A stretch of DNA of 64,000 nucleotides, from contig CM030941.1 in the NCBI GenBank assembly GCA_018136815.1, positions 2,772,984-2,836,983 of the forward strand. The letters are read 5' to 3'. Of this stretch, positions 34,901-45,662 are shown piece by piece. Origin of the DNA: Isochrysis galbana (taxonomy: Eukaryota > Haptophyta > Isochrysidales > Isochrysidaceae). Position numbers and translations under genes: made by a program. Positions within the stretch are counted from its first letter, which is position 1; each line of letters begins with the position of its first letter. The notes beneath the pieces are model-generated. The model was given only the letters and a program-made list of their open reading frames with translations. It searched no databases and was not told the origin of the DNA.

Positions 34901-37515
34901 CTGGCGATGTAATCTCGCTGGGCAAGGCGATTGACTCGCCGACATGCAGGTTGAATACCTCCTCGGCATCGTTCTCCGTCGCGCACGTCGGTACTACAAT
35001 CTTGGGGGGTGCGCGTCCCTCCCGCAAGATGAAACGGCTGCTTCTCACATCTTCCTCGGAAGCTTCCATGCTGCTCTTGCTGGGTGGCTGAACCTCGCAC
35101 TGAGTAGCTGAATCAGCGACGACACCGTCGAGTACCTCCCCCATGTCTACTTGTATTCTTCTCGCCTCCACGACAGCGGCACCAGCCCGCGGCGACGACG
35201 CCTTCACCTCAACCAGGGTCCTGTCCNNNNNNNNNNNNNNNNNNNNNNNNNNNNNNNNNNNNNNNNNNNNNNNNNNNNNNNNNNNNNNNNNNNNNNNNNN
35301 NNNNNNNNNNNNNNNNNNNNNNNNNNAACTGTACAGTCTCGGACGGCTGACCTATGGCGGCCACTCCGCCTGCGTCGGCAACCGAGCCCACGTCCGACCC
35401 AACAACCGAGCATTCACCGCTCTGAACCGTGTTTCCCGCAAGCCTGTCCCCGATCTCGGGCAGCATTGCCCAGGCACCAATGTCAGCGCTATCGTAGTTT
35501 GCTTCGCTTGTCCAATCGCCAACTGACTCGATCTCGACGCCGTAGTTGCTATCATTGCTCACAGACTCCACATCAAAGTGTGCGTCACCAACCAGCGTCC
35601 TTTGCCCACTTGTGCTCTGCCGGCTTTGAGCGGCAAATGGTGTGGCTTGCCACTCGTTGCTAGGGTTGGGTGTCGCGGATGCCAGCGCCGCACAAATCTC
35701 AACGATGTTGGCGCCCGCTATCCCCGCCACGGCCTCTTGCATCTGCATGCTCTCCGGTTCAGCTGCCCCGCACTGATAGCAGTCTTTCGCCAACATGCTA
35801 GTCGATAAGCCTGGATCGCTGCCGTGTGCATAAGCGCGCTTGGTGTGCCCATCTTGAGACTTGGCCTCACTGCCTTCGTCAATTGCGGCCACAATTTTCC
35901 CACCCAAGTCGACGCCTAGCGACATTATGACTGCATCATGCCGCGACTTTAGGATTGAGGCGAGCTTGTCAAGTGACTCGCGAGTGACGAGCCCTTCCAA
36001 AGCGCCAGGTCCATGGTGCGGGGAAGATCCGTGTCTCGTCTCGTTAGCGTGGCCACATGTCCCCGGGCCTTCGCACCCGCCGGCGCTTTTGGCATTTCTC
36101 GCTGCAACGGCGCCAGGCTCTGGGCATCGACCCACATCGGACGGCGCCACGCTGATCAGCGCACCCGGACTCGTTGCGTTAGCCTGATCTTGCGCCCTCA
36201 ACGAACTTTGTGGACGTACCGGCTCGATCTCCAGCTCATCATCACTCAGCTCAAAGGCCTCGTCCGCGACTCCATCCGGCATACACCGCCGATTCAGGAA
36301 GGTCAAGTGGTCGTGAGCGGAGTGCCGCTCATTGGTAGCAAAAAGCACGCCAGTGCGCACCTTGCCCTCAGCATCCATGATGCTATTGGCATCCACGAAG
36401 ATGGCACCACTTTCAGCAATTGTGGCCAGCCCGAAATGCCCAATTTCAGCAGTGGTGCCGACCTCTAGGTCGCTCTCCTCCCCGTCGGTGTCAGACGTGA
36501 GGAAATCACTCATCTGTGGCCTGTCCGATAGCAAAGCGGCCCTGAACTCGTCCTCAGGGGTGAGCGGAGCGCACATCTCGTCGTCCTCGTTGTCAATATT
36601 GAGGAATGCACGCAACTGCATGCGATCCTCGAGGAGTGCTGCGCCCGAGCTGCTCATCATGTTGTCGAGCGAGCGCATCTGCCGCACGAGCGCCTTGGAG
36701 GGCGGGACGTCAGCGCCGACACGCGTGCTCGGACAGCTGCTCCTCGACTGAGGTTGCCTATCTGCGCCACCAATTGCGTACTCTGCAGCTGCTGCACCAC
36801 TGCTACAAACACCATGATTTCCCCATGCCGACCACGGCTCTCTGAGTGCTGGGGGGCCGACGAGCTCCTTTCTGCTGTGATCGAGCTGCCACGCAGGCAG
36901 AGATTTCTTGTGCGGATGGGAGGAATGCTGGCTGCACGCAGAGCCGGTTGTCTCGCTCAACGAGGGAGAAGAACTCTTGCCTTGCAGCAGCTGCGGTGGG
37001 CTATGGCTTTGCGTGCCAGCTCTCTCCCTCTCTTGTGAAGCAAAATCGCCGGCAAATGCGCTACCCCATGTGTGCGAGGAAGTTGCATCGGATCCTCTCG
37101 CCTTTTGCGCCACCTCCTGCCACCCTTCACTTCTATGCGTGCCTCCCCATCTCGCCCTCTCTCCGTCTCCGTCTGCGTCTCCTCCCACACCCCTCTCTGT
37201 CTCTCCTTCTCCCTCGCCGCCGCCCTTCCCCTCTTTCGCCCTCTCTCTCGCCCTCCCGCCCCCCCCCCCGCTGCCCTTCCCTCGCCACCCATCTCCCTCG
37301 CCAAATCCGGCCCCTTCTTCTTCCTTCTCCCTCTCCCCATCTCCCTCCCTCTCCCCCCCCCTCCCCCCCCCCCTCTCTCTCCTCTCTCTGAGCAAGCTCT
37401 CCAGCGTGTGGAGCGCTCCCTCGCTGAGCGCCTGGCCTCCTGTGGCGCGCGCCGCCTCGCGCAGGTAGTTGGACGGCCGCCGCCAAGGCTGAGGCGGCCA
37501 CCGACCCTCCGCCAT
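31917..37515 (-). CDS. Large CCCH zinc-finger protein, split by gap
   Basis: Two long minus-strand frames, 37515-35327 before the assembly gap and 35226-31917 after it, are most simply one gene of more than 1850 residues. The first starts MAEGRWPPQPWRRPSNYLRE (a basic, folded-looking N-terminus, ALHTLESLLRERRE), passes an Arg/Glu/Gly-rich stretch at about residues 45-125, and continues as acidic and serine-rich text (LTPEDEFRAALLSDRPQMSD, FELSDDELEIEP). The second is open into the gap and has many Ser/Ala-rich and charged stretches, a lysine/arginine cluster (RKRTAKKARRRAKKAAEKQR) and one CCCH finger near 32608-32668 (ACRFWPGRCRNGSKCRFLH; spacing Cx6Cx5Cx3H). It ends DPCLVTAHAFA. The two frames differ in phase across the gap, which means little because 100 N is a nominal size. 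The finger suggests RNA binding; the rest is unrecognised. An unseen intron in the low-complexity part is possible. Confidence 0.6.
35227..35326. other. Assembly gap, 100 N
   Basis: Exactly 100 undetermined bases, a common placeholder length for a gap of unknown size. It lies inside the CCCH zinc-finger gene. Confidence 0.99.
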
Positions 37516-37524
37516 AGACGTAGG

Positions 37525-37533
37525 GCAAGCTCT

Positions 37534-37593
<60 letters not shown>

Positions 37594-38140
37594 CCTCTCT
37601 TTCCACTACTCTATTTTTCTCTCCCTCTGTTTGTCTTCTGTTCCTTCTCTCTCCGTCTCTTTCCCACTCCTCCCTCTCCTCCTCTCTTCCTCCTCCTCCT
37701 CCTCCTCCTACTACTACTACTACTAAGACTTCTACTACTCTCTCTCTCTTCTCTCTCTCTCTCTCCCTCTCCCTCTATCCTCCCTCTCTCTCCTCTCCAC
37801 CTGTATGCTCTCTCTCTCTCTCTGCCTGAACAACTTCCTATCTCTCTTCTCTCTGCTCTCTGCTCTCTGCTCTCTGCTCTCTGCTCTCTTCTCTCTTCTC
37901 TCTTCTCTCTGCTCTCTGCTCTCTGCTCTCTGCTCTCTGCTCTCTGCTCTCTTCTCTCTTCTCTCTTCTCTCTTCCCTCTTCTCTCTTCCCTCTTCCCTC
38001 TTCCCTCTTCCCTCTCTCTCCTCTCCCTGTCTTCCTCTCCTCCCTCCCTTCTCCCTTCTCTCGCCTCCCTCACTTTTCTCTTTTCCCTCTCGTCCTCTCT
38101 CTCCGTCTCGATCTCCTCTCCTCACCCAATAGAGGCTGTA
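37525..38140 (+). repeat. CT microsatellite and CTCTGCT/CTCTTCT heptamers
   Basis: A CT dinucleotide run at about 37533-37590 is followed by pyrimidine-only DNA. Within it, 37845-38000 is built from the 7-base units CTCTGCT and CTCTTCT, then CCCTCTT. Long open frames across this stretch are compositional. It lies directly upstream of the CCCH gene, as GA-rich DNA on that gene's strand. Confidence 0.9.
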
Positions 38141-39337
38141 AACATCCTCGTCTATCCCTTCTAAACTACGTAGATGCCACGCACAATGGGGTCGAATCTG
38201 GGGGGGGGACAGTTGGTGGCATGCGGAGAGCGAGCGAGAGAGAGGGCGCTCTCTCTCGTTCGCAATCCTCTAGTCAACGTTCGGTTCCTCTCCTCTGCTG
38301 ATTCTCGTAATGTGCCGTGAACACACATAATCTCTCCTCCTCCCCCCCCACTCTCCTCTCATCTCTTCTCCCTTCCGATTTCATAGGAGAGTAACTGTTC
38401 CCTCTACTACTCCCCCTCCTTCTCCGTTTTCTCTGTGGGTTGGTCTCTCTCTCTCATGCTGCTTCTCTTATCTATCCTCGACTCCCTTCTATTCTCTTCT
38501 TCCTTCTCTGGCCTTCATCTTCGCTCGCTCTCCACTTTCCATTCTCTCTCTCCTCTCACCGTGTCGCCTAGGCACAGGCCAAGAAGCCCACCGTCCAGGG
38601 CCGAGGGAGAGAGACAACAAAGATTGTGGAGACAGAACAACTACTCTATTGTATGCAGGGGCGAGCCAGAGATAGAGAGCGGACGAGAGACGACCTCTCA
38701 ACGGCCTTCCTGAAAGAGAGGAAGGCTTGGAGCTCCTCCTAGGGGGGGGGACTCGCAGTATTTATACCTCCTATTCACACCTCGATCACACAACACACAG
38801 CATGCAGCGCGTGGGGTGAGAGAGGGAAGGTGCGGCGCCGCCGTCGTGTGGCGAGGAGAGAAAGGGTGGGGGAGGTGGGGGGGGGGGGGGGGGGGCCTCC
38901 ACTGCATCTTTAACGCCGGCCTACGAGGTAAGGGAGTGGTGTCATGAGCAGAAGCGGGGCCGCGCCCACAGCACGACTTGCATCCGCTTACCAGCCAAGT
39001 GCCGTGGGCTCTAGCCCGCATCAGCCGCGCGGCCACGGCCATCTAGCTCGAGCCCCTTGCACCAAGCCCGCAAAGCAAATGACTCGACCTACTCAAGTAA
39101 GTCTCTCTGTCTTCTCACTCTCTCTTCTCCCTACTTTACGTCTCTTCCTCTCTACCTCTCGAACTTTCTCGTATCCCCCTCACTTTCTTTCTTTAGTACC
39201 TACCTCTCTCTTGCCTCACTCACCCACTCTCTCCCTCCCTCCCTCTCTCTCTCCCTCCCCTCCCCCCCTCCCCCCTCCTCCCTCCTCTTTCTCCCCCCCC
39301 TCCCGCCTCGCCCATCCGTCCTCGCACTCCACTCCCC
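38141..39337. other. Intergenic region upstream of fibrillin
   Basis: No gene is supported. It contains a G run at about 38877-38894 and, from about 39100 to 39330, a CT-rich tract on the plus strand ending just before the fibrillin ATG. The tract may belong to that gene's promoter or 5' UTR. Confidence 0.45.
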
Positions 39338-40108
39338 ATGCTCGGAGTGCTGCCCGCGTGCCTGCTCGGCTGGGCAGCAGCCTTCTCTTCCTCTGCAGCC
39401 AGCAGACCCTCGCTCCGGCTGCGTATGCTTGAAGAGGGGGAGCGATTCCTCTCGAACGAGGACTACAAGGTGCAGCTCGCCGCATTTGCGCGGCTGCTGC
39501 AGCCGGTGCGCCGCACCGCACGCCGCGAGTCACCGGAAGCCGTCGAGCCAGAGATCCTAGCAATCGTCACATTGCTCGAGGCGCACAACCCGACCGAGCG
39601 GCCCGCCACCTCGCCTCTTCTGGATGGCCTCTGGCGCGCCACGTGGGCTAAGAACGTGCCACCCGTATGGGCCACCAATTTGCCGTTTTACAATGACCCA
39701 CAGTCGCAGCTCTTGCTTGAAATGGACCTCTCCGAGCCGGGACGACCCGGGTTGTACCGGCAGAGGATACGTATTGGCATCCTTTGTGCGGATGTCGAGG
39801 GGGAGTGCTCGGCCTTGGGGGGCAATGACTTGAGTATACAGTTCCGAAGAGGGGTCCGCGTATCGATTTCCGGACTGCCTGTGTTCCGGATGGGCTTAGA
39901 CTCGCTCAGCAGCGACCTCGACCACGATCTGCGCGTGACATATCTTGACGGAACAATGCTGATCATGCGCGCTGCCCAAGTCACCGTCGGCAGCCGCGTC
40001 TTGCGACCGGCTCGCATGTATGTACTCGAACGACAAAGACACGAGGTTTTCTGGCAGGCACCACCCGAGGAGGAGCCCAAGCCCCCATCTTGGTTACCTG
40101 AGGCTTGA
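39338..40108 (+). CDS. Plastid lipid-associated protein (fibrillin family)
   Basis: A 256-residue PAP/fibrillin protein. The family binds lipids and coats plastoglobules, thylakoid margins or plastid lipid bodies. The core reads EPEILAIVTLLEAHNPTERP, then SPLLDGLWRATW, matching the usual start of the domain (a helix followed by NPT..P..S..L.G.W.L.Y). The typical end is present as DHDLRVTYLDGTMLIMRA. The N-terminus MLGVLPACLLGWAAAFSSSA is hydrophobic with a phenylalanine right after an AAA cleavage context, followed by a Ser/Arg-rich stretch (ASRPSLRLRM). That is the bipartite signal-plus-transit layout of plastids bounded by extra membranes. There is no intron. Which fibrillin subgroup it belongs to is not clear. 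Confidence 0.82.
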   Translation: MLGVLPACLLGWAAAFSSSAASRPSLRLRMLEEGERFLSNEDYKVQLAAFARLLQPVRRTARRESPEAVEPEILAIVTLLEAHNPTERPATSPLLDGLWRATWAKNVPPVWATNLPFYNDPQSQLLLEMDLSEPGRPGLYRQRIRIGILCADVEGECSALGGNDLSIQFRRGVRVSISGLPVFRMGLDSLSSDLDHDLRVTYLDGTMLIMRAAQVTVGSRVLRPARMYVLERQRHEVFWQAPPEEEPKPPSWLPEA

Positions 40109-41572
40109 CGCTGGGAAGAGCAGCTCTCCATCTTGTCAGCAGTACGGCGCAACACTAAGCAGGATTGCCAGCTCCGGTTACGCGCACGATATCGTAGTGA
40201 CAACGTGCGGCATAGCATGCGTTTTTGTCGGCGTCGTTGCGCGCACATGGCGCCAAATGTATCTCACTCCGCGGCCAATAGCCATAGCGTTGCGATGACA
40301 ACGGTCACAACGAATATGCGCATGAGCAGCCGTGCGTGTGCCTAGGCCTCAGCTATGGCTATGTTCGACAGCCAGCCGCATTCTGCATTGGTTGTTGCGA
40401 TCCTTAGGAGTGGTGCTCAGAGCGAAATTGGAATGTTGGCTCACTAGTCACTAGAGCTTTTGCTTTGCGGCCGCATGCGCGGAAAGCGCTATCCCCGCCA
40501 TCGTACTAAAAAGCTAACTAAGCCCATAAATGCTCCAGCACGCCATGCGACATAGCAATTGCGGCAGCCCCACCAGCTACTACTAGACCCGCTCTACGCG
40601 GAGGAAGTGACAACCCGCTCTACGCGTGCTCAGCGCGCATTGGCGCGCCAGCCCAGCGCATGATACGCCTGCTAGCCTTGGCGTCTTGGTCGCGTGCAAG
40701 CCTTGGCGTCTGCTGGTGCCAACAACAACAACGCCCGACGTCAACGGTGGCGAGGTGCCGAAGGTTGGTAGCACTGCTCGCGGCAGCACACTTAGAGCAG
40801 CACTCCTCAGCGTACTCCTCAGCACACTCAAGAGAACTCTTAGTCGAGCACGTCCTTGTCCGAAAATTTTAGAGGGCGAGGAGTCGAGGGAGTCAGTCGC
40901 ATGCTTCTCAGCTTCTCCCCGGCGCGTTTGTAGAATGATTGCTGGCCGTGCCCCTCCCTTTCTTTGCGCTCAATTTGTAGAGAGAAGAGGCATGCCTTCA
41001 GTACGTCTTCTCTGTTTTTTCGTCGAAAATCATAGCTATTAGGAGTGGCTTTCCCACACAGCACGCACTCGTCTCTATCCTTGCCAACACTCGGAGGTTT
41101 GCCATATCGCATGGACGCTCATGGCTTGCATGTCCAGCGTTGCTTGCTCTGTCCATCTTGGTTCCGAGTGTGTGGTGCCGACCGGCAATCAGCAGGTCAG
41201 ATGGCAAATGCGCTGATGCCATCAGGGCGACCAGACGTGTGAGGAGAAGGAATGGTTGAGAGAGGACGAACAAAAGGGTGCGGAAACAATTGGAGGCAAT
41301 GCTAGTGGGTTGGAGTATGGCGAAGTGCGTGCTCGCAATCGTGATGGATAGGGCCAATCGGCGGTAGGCGTAGTGGACAGGCGGCAGCACACTGGTCAAA
41401 AAAGATGAAATTCAATCTCTTCTGAGATTGGAGCCCACTGCCGTTTGGTGAAAAGTCGGAAGCTGCACTCAGAATCACTAGCTCCCAGCTCTTGCCCTTT
41501 TCAGCACCCTCAAAGACCACCGTCATGAGTCCCGCGTCTTGAACATTCGAGAGCCGCATACTTTGATGAGCT
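40109..41572. other. Intergenic region
   Basis: No gene is firmly supported. A minus-strand frame at 41302-41559 (MRLSNVQDAGLMTVVFEGAE) looks somewhat protein-like and follows the FAM241B-like stop codon by 13 bases. A minus-strand frame at 40840-41112 contains CVLC. Neither has recognisable homology. Confidence 0.4.
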
Positions 41573-41983
41573 CTACCTCCTGCCTGTTGCGGGCACTCCT
41601 CCTCCGAGCGCAGGCGCTCCGCTGTTGTCGCTCAACCCGCTGAAGACGTGGAGCAAAGCAGCTGCAGCGAGAAGCCGCCACCCTCCAAACATGGTGCCCA
41701 CGCCGAGAAGAACGAGCCAGATGAGCGGCACCTCGCGTGAAGGAATGCGCCAGATGGCTGGGATCGTCAGAGATTGCCCGCGGATCCCGATCAGCTCGGC
41801 AAGCTGGTCGAGAGGGCTGGCCGGAGCTTCTGCAGCCGGCGGCGGCGGCGGAGAACGGCTGGCAGGCCGCGCCGCTGCGCCGGGCGCGGGGCTCGGAGCG
41901 CTGGGGCCACCCCGGCGCTGACGCGCTGCGATCGCGCGTGGGTCGTTGTCCTGAAGTATCTCTCCGTCGACGATCAGCACCAT
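41573..41983 (-). CDS. FAM241B-like small membrane protein (DUF4605)
   Basis: A 136-residue protein starting MVLIVDGEILQDNDPRAIAA, which parallels MVRILANGEIVQDDDPRVRT of animal FAM241B. The middle (residues 25-60) is Pro/Ala-rich and disordered. The C-terminal half has a conserved-looking segment (ELIGIRGQSLTIPAIW) and hydrophobic stretches (PLIWLVLLGVGTMFGGW, LLAAAALLHVF) that make one or two membrane helices. The family sits in endomembranes in animals, and its molecular function is not well known. There is no intron. The start is supported by the conserved first residues. Confidence 0.72.
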   Translation of the reverse strand: MVLIVDGEILQDNDPRAIAARQRRGGPSAPSPAPGAAARPASRSPPPPPAAEAPASPLDQLAELIGIRGQSLTIPAIWRIPSREVPLIWLVLLGVGTMFGGWRLLAAAALLHVFSGLSDNSGAPALGGGVPATGRR

Positions 41984-43190
41984 TGAAGAAGCAGGAGAGA
42001 GGCAGGCGGTGCTGACGGCGAGGGGCGGCGCGCGCGCCTCCGCTGGGGGGAGGAGGGCGGAACTCGGATAGAGAGGAATTCTAGCAGAGGTTTCTTGGTC
42101 GCCGTGCTCGCACGGCCAACACCAAGGGTAAGTCGCCCCCCCCCCTGCCTGCCGCGATGTGCCCCTTCACGCTGGCCGCGCTCGCCTCCAGGTCGTTGTC
42201 GCACTCCCCCCCCCCCCAACGCGAAGACGAGCGCCAGAAGCCAGGTGCGAGCAGCGTGCGAGCAGCGCGCGCACAGCGAGCCCCCCGCCTAGCCTTGGCT
42301 TGGTGTGCCATACCCAGCACCTGACCCCGCCCCAGCCCACACCCGCCTCGCAGCAAGCTTCCCTGGCTGAAAAGTCAGGGTTGGCGTCTTTCTCGGCAGG
42401 CACGGCCGGTCAGCAGATCGGAGATCGGCTAGCCAGGGCTCGAAGGGTCGAATGGGGGGGGGGCAGTGCGCCTGTGTATTGTAAGATATGTGTATGGACT
42501 CTCTGTGCGCCGCGTGGCGCCGCGTGGCGCCGCGCAGGGAGTCCATATGTGCGCGTCTGGAGCCTGATTTCTAGCGTCTGTGGCATGTTTGAAAGGGCGC
42601 TGGGGGCACCATTCGTAACATGATTTAATGATATGTTTCTGAGAAACAAATCTAGCTGTCGTAGAATTGTCACGTCATTTGTCGGTGAACGACCGAGAGC
42701 TGGAGCTGATGTTTCCCGGTCGCCGCATTACAGTTGTTTCGCCAGGCCCTCACCCTCTCTAATCCTTCCCCGAGAGAATTCTCCTCTCCCGCCTCGCATC
42801 TCGCGGCCGTCTCCGTCTCCCCGGGTGCCGGGGACTTATCTGCTTGAGCCCAGTTTTTTCTGCTATTGTCCGCCCTAGCGAGACTTTTTCTCACACTGTG
42901 GGCGAGGGGAGCGGTCGGCGCGCGCTCCATCGCTGAAAATATGGAACACTAGTTACTAGTTTTTCAGGGCAAGAAGGAAAAGCAGTAAAATAACCGACAC
43001 TCTACAGCGCAGCCATCAGAACATCACATTAGACAAGAGTCGGACGTCGCACGTCGCTTGTGCTTGTGGCGTGTGCCCTATCAGTCGTGGCATGACCCAT
43101 GGCGCGTTTACGAGCACACGTGAGCGAGAGAGGTTTCTTGTACCCTTGTGAGGTTGGATTCTGGGTGCACAACATGAGGAGGCTTCTCGT
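41984..43190. other. Intergenic region with a large hairpin
   Basis: A near-perfect inverted repeat at about 42495-42546 pairs ATGGACTCTCTG with CAGGGAGTCCAT around a GC-rich loop of CGCGTGGCGC units. A short minus-strand frame at 42670-42930 starts MERAPTAP and has an ACTAGT-based palindrome just upstream (42948-42960). No recognised gene. Confidence 0.45.
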
Positions 43191-44528
43191 CTAGCCATTA
43201 TCGGCATGGAGGCGAACATCAAGCCTGAGAAGAACGATGGCCTTGCACGCAATGCCGCCTGCTTGGCACGGCATCTCTCGTTCGATGTGCCATCCGCCCA
43301 CAGGCCACCTCCTCGCACTCTTGATGCAAGCCGCCGCAGTACCGGTGGATCCGGCGCCCCCAAGCAAAACAGCGCGTCCGCCCGGACGAAGAAGTTGAGC
43401 AAGCCATCGGATCAGCGCACCCACATCCATCTTGGCGTGTCTTCGTCCATACGGCAAATCCGCGATGACACCGTCAACGCTGCCCGGGCGGAGGATGTGG
43501 CCAGATGACGTGTCGGCATGGCACACATCTACATAGCCAAGGAGTTCGCCCTCCTTGCGAGCTGTCTGGGAGTTGGACCATGCGGCATGGCAGGCCAGAT
43601 AGTCGACGTCCATGGAAAGCGCGTGGATCGCCTTGACTGATGCTGCTGCGATAGTGAGCATGCCAATCCCACCACACGGATCCAGCACCAGGTCACCTGT
43701 TGCGGGTTCAAGCAGCAATGCCAACGCGGCCGCTCGCGAGGGGCGCATGTGCGGTCGATCGATACCAGCCACTAAGTAGCGACTTGGCTCTTCGGGCATC
43801 GCGTCCGAGGACTTTGACCTATAAGGCGGCAGGACAATACCAAGCTGGGCGCGGCCCTGGATGAGGAGACAAAGAAGAGTCACATCTGGGCTGCGAAAAT
43901 CAACTTTCCAATCTGGTTGCCACTCGCCGATGAGTTCGCCCAGAGCACCTGCAAATGCGCGAGAAGATGCGGAATGTTTTCCACCTCGGAGGACTGCTAC
44001 GCGGAACTTGGTCACTCTCGCATGTCTCATGATGCCATTTGAAGTCGCTGCTGAATTGCTTTGATCAGCCTGCGAAGCACTCTCACGCCTAGCTTGTACA
44101 CAAGTGTGACGCTCCCAACGTTGCAACGCGCACTCCCATGCAGGTCGACAACCACGGAAAAAGGAGACAAGATCAGCCACGGCCACCACTGGGTCACTGC
44201 TGACCACATCCGGGATCTCACCAAGCCCAACGTGCGCAAGGCCCACGCTCACAAAGGGGGCGCACACAGCGAGCTCTGAGAGACGAATGGATCTTGTCGA
44301 GATAAGAATGGGAGCGACCCCACCAGCGGCACCGGATTCGAAGCCCGCTGGCAGGACAGGCTGCGGCAGCAGTGTGCATACACTCAAGGGTGGGACGAGC
44401 TGAAATTCGCGCTCAAGCACGGCTCGGCAGAGCTCTTCAAACCCGGCTGGCACGAGGAGGGCGTACTGCGCGCGCGAGAGAGTCTCCGTGTCCATAGAGA
44501 TGGAGCGTATGGCCTCCGTGGCCACCAT
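43191..44528 (-). CDS. THUMP-type RNA N2-guanosine methyltransferase
   Basis: A 445-residue protein of the THUMPD2/THUMPD3/Trm14 group, which makes N2-methylguanosine in tRNA or U6 snRNA. The C-terminal catalytic domain has RPHMRPSRAAALALL, the SAM-binding motif LVLDPCGGIGMLTIAAAS (about residue 276) and the catalytic signature IADLPYGRRHAKMDV (about residue 356), which corresponds to DLPFG in THUMPD3. The N-terminal half is weakly conserved: a split sensor-like region ending VTKFRVAVLRGGKHSASSRA, then AFAGALGELIGEWQPDWKVD, fits a THUMP domain. There is no intron. The start at 44528 is the first ATG in frame. Which member of the group it is, and so which RNA it acts on, cannot be settled here. 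Confidence 0.8.
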   Translation of the reverse strand: MVATEAIRSISMDTETLSRAQYALLVPAGFEELCRAVLEREFQLVPPLSVCTLLPQPVLPAGFESGAAGGVAPILISTRSIRLSELAVCAPFVSVGLAHVGLGEIPDVVSSDPVVAVADLVSFFRGCRPAWECALQRWERHTCVQARRESASQADQSNSAATSNGIMRHARVTKFRVAVLRGGKHSASSRAFAGALGELIGEWQPDWKVDFRSPDVTLLCLLIQGRAQLGIVLPPYRSKSSDAMPEEPSRYLVAGIDRPHMRPSRAAALALLLEPATGDLVLDPCGGIGMLTIAAASVKAIHALSMDVDYLACHAAWSNSQTARKEGELLGYVDVCHADTSSGHILRPGSVDGVIADLPYGRRHAKMDVGALIRWLAQLLRPGGRAVLLGGAGSTGTAAACIKSARRWPVGGWHIEREMPCQAGGIACKAIVLLRLDVRLHADNG

Positions 44529-44659
44529 TCTGCTGCCAACCCCTTCGGGGGGCGCTTATGAGCGATAGGCACGGCGCCACACGGGCGGCGGCGGAGGATC
44601 CGGTTGGCGGCAACTACTACCTGTCAGCTACTACTACTCTACTCTAGCAGCACGGTTGT

Positions 44660-44900
44660 GGAGACGGACTTACCTCAGGATCCGGGTAAGGCTCACCCAT
44701 GGGGGGGCACGAGCCCCCCCCTCTCTCCACTTCCCCCGCCATGGGGGAGGAACCACCCACTCTCCTGGCATGCCTGATGGCTTGCCGGGAGCACACTGCC
44801 CTGCTGACCCGCTGACCCATCCCTCTCCCCACAGCCCACAGGCACGCCTGCATCGCCCGCCCTGGCCTGTCGTGACCAGCCAATCCCTGTGACCCGCCCC
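44660..44900 (+). repeat. GC-rich dispersed repeat, inverted copy at 56080
   Basis: Text around CACCCATGGGG, GAGCCCCCC, TCCCCCGCCATGGGGGAGGA and CACTCTCCTGGCATGCCTGA recurs in reverse orientation at about 56080-56200. It is preceded by CTTACC ... GGTAAG, an inverted pair. The copies differ by small changes; the nature of the element is unknown. Confidence 0.6.
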
Positions 44901-45662
44901 TCCTCCCTCCTCCCCCTGGGCCCTTGTAAATTGGAATTACTCAACTTTAGTTTTCATTTTCAGACTGACTTTTATTGGAGGTCGCGTCCCCGAGTCCCCG
45001 AGTCCCCGACAGCTCCAGAATCTATATTGTTGTCAACGGGCATGTGGACATTTGATGGCTCAACTTCATTCCGTCCCAAATTCGACGGATCGCGACCTTT
45101 GTGTAGTTTGACCATACGGACGAGGTCCCACCACTTGCGAGAGCATATAGCGCGCTCGCCCGTCGACGAGTCGAGGAGAAGTTTTTCAACGAATTTGTCG
45201 AGTTCATTCGATGTGATGTTGCACCCTTGACACTTGACCCTTGGCGCGTTGTGGTGTTGTGGTTGTGGTTGTGGAGCGCGCTAGCGCTAGTGTTGTGTGT
45301 TGCAGAGATTGAATCGTGAAATCGTGAATCGTGATCGTGAATCGAGATTGAGGTGACCTCTCGGCGGGGGTACCGCGTTATGAATAGTAATCTTGTAGAG
45401 CATCTTGTTGGCTAGCGTACCTAGCCGCATACACCGGACGAGCCGCTCACACCCCCCTCGCGGGGAAGGGGCTCCGTTGCTCCGTTGCCGTATAATGGGC
45501 CTCGGACCCGCAGCACTAGTATTAAACAAGTACAGACCAGAAAACTCTAACACTTCCTTCCTCTCCCCTCCCCGCTTTCCCCGACTCGCGCGTTAGGCAG
45601 AACCCCCTCTCACCCTCAGCCCACCCACTCCACCCACACTCCTCTGTTCTTGTTCGCCTCGC
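44901..45662. other. Intergenic region with a dispersed repeat
   Basis: The stretch 44936-45110 shares words with 3893-4010 in the same order (CAGACTGACTTTT, GGAGGTCGCGT, GACAGCTCCAG, ATTCGACGGATCGCGAC). A third, partial inverted match (TGGACATTTGATGGCTCAAC) lies at about 46948-46980. The rest shows loose GTGAATCGTGATC repeats at 45310-45345. No gene is supported. Confidence 0.5.

Noticed and set aside
37072-38301. 409-residue plus-strand frame
   Set aside because: Almost entirely Ser/Leu/Pro from CT-rich microsatellite DNA, overlapping the start of the CCCH gene on the other strand.
40626-41042. 138-residue plus-strand frame
   Set aside because: No motif, odd composition and competing frames on both strands.
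41302-41559. Short minus-strand gene after the FAM241B-like gene
   Set aside because: Composition is plausible, but it is only 85 residues with no homology or splice support; it may be 3' UTR.
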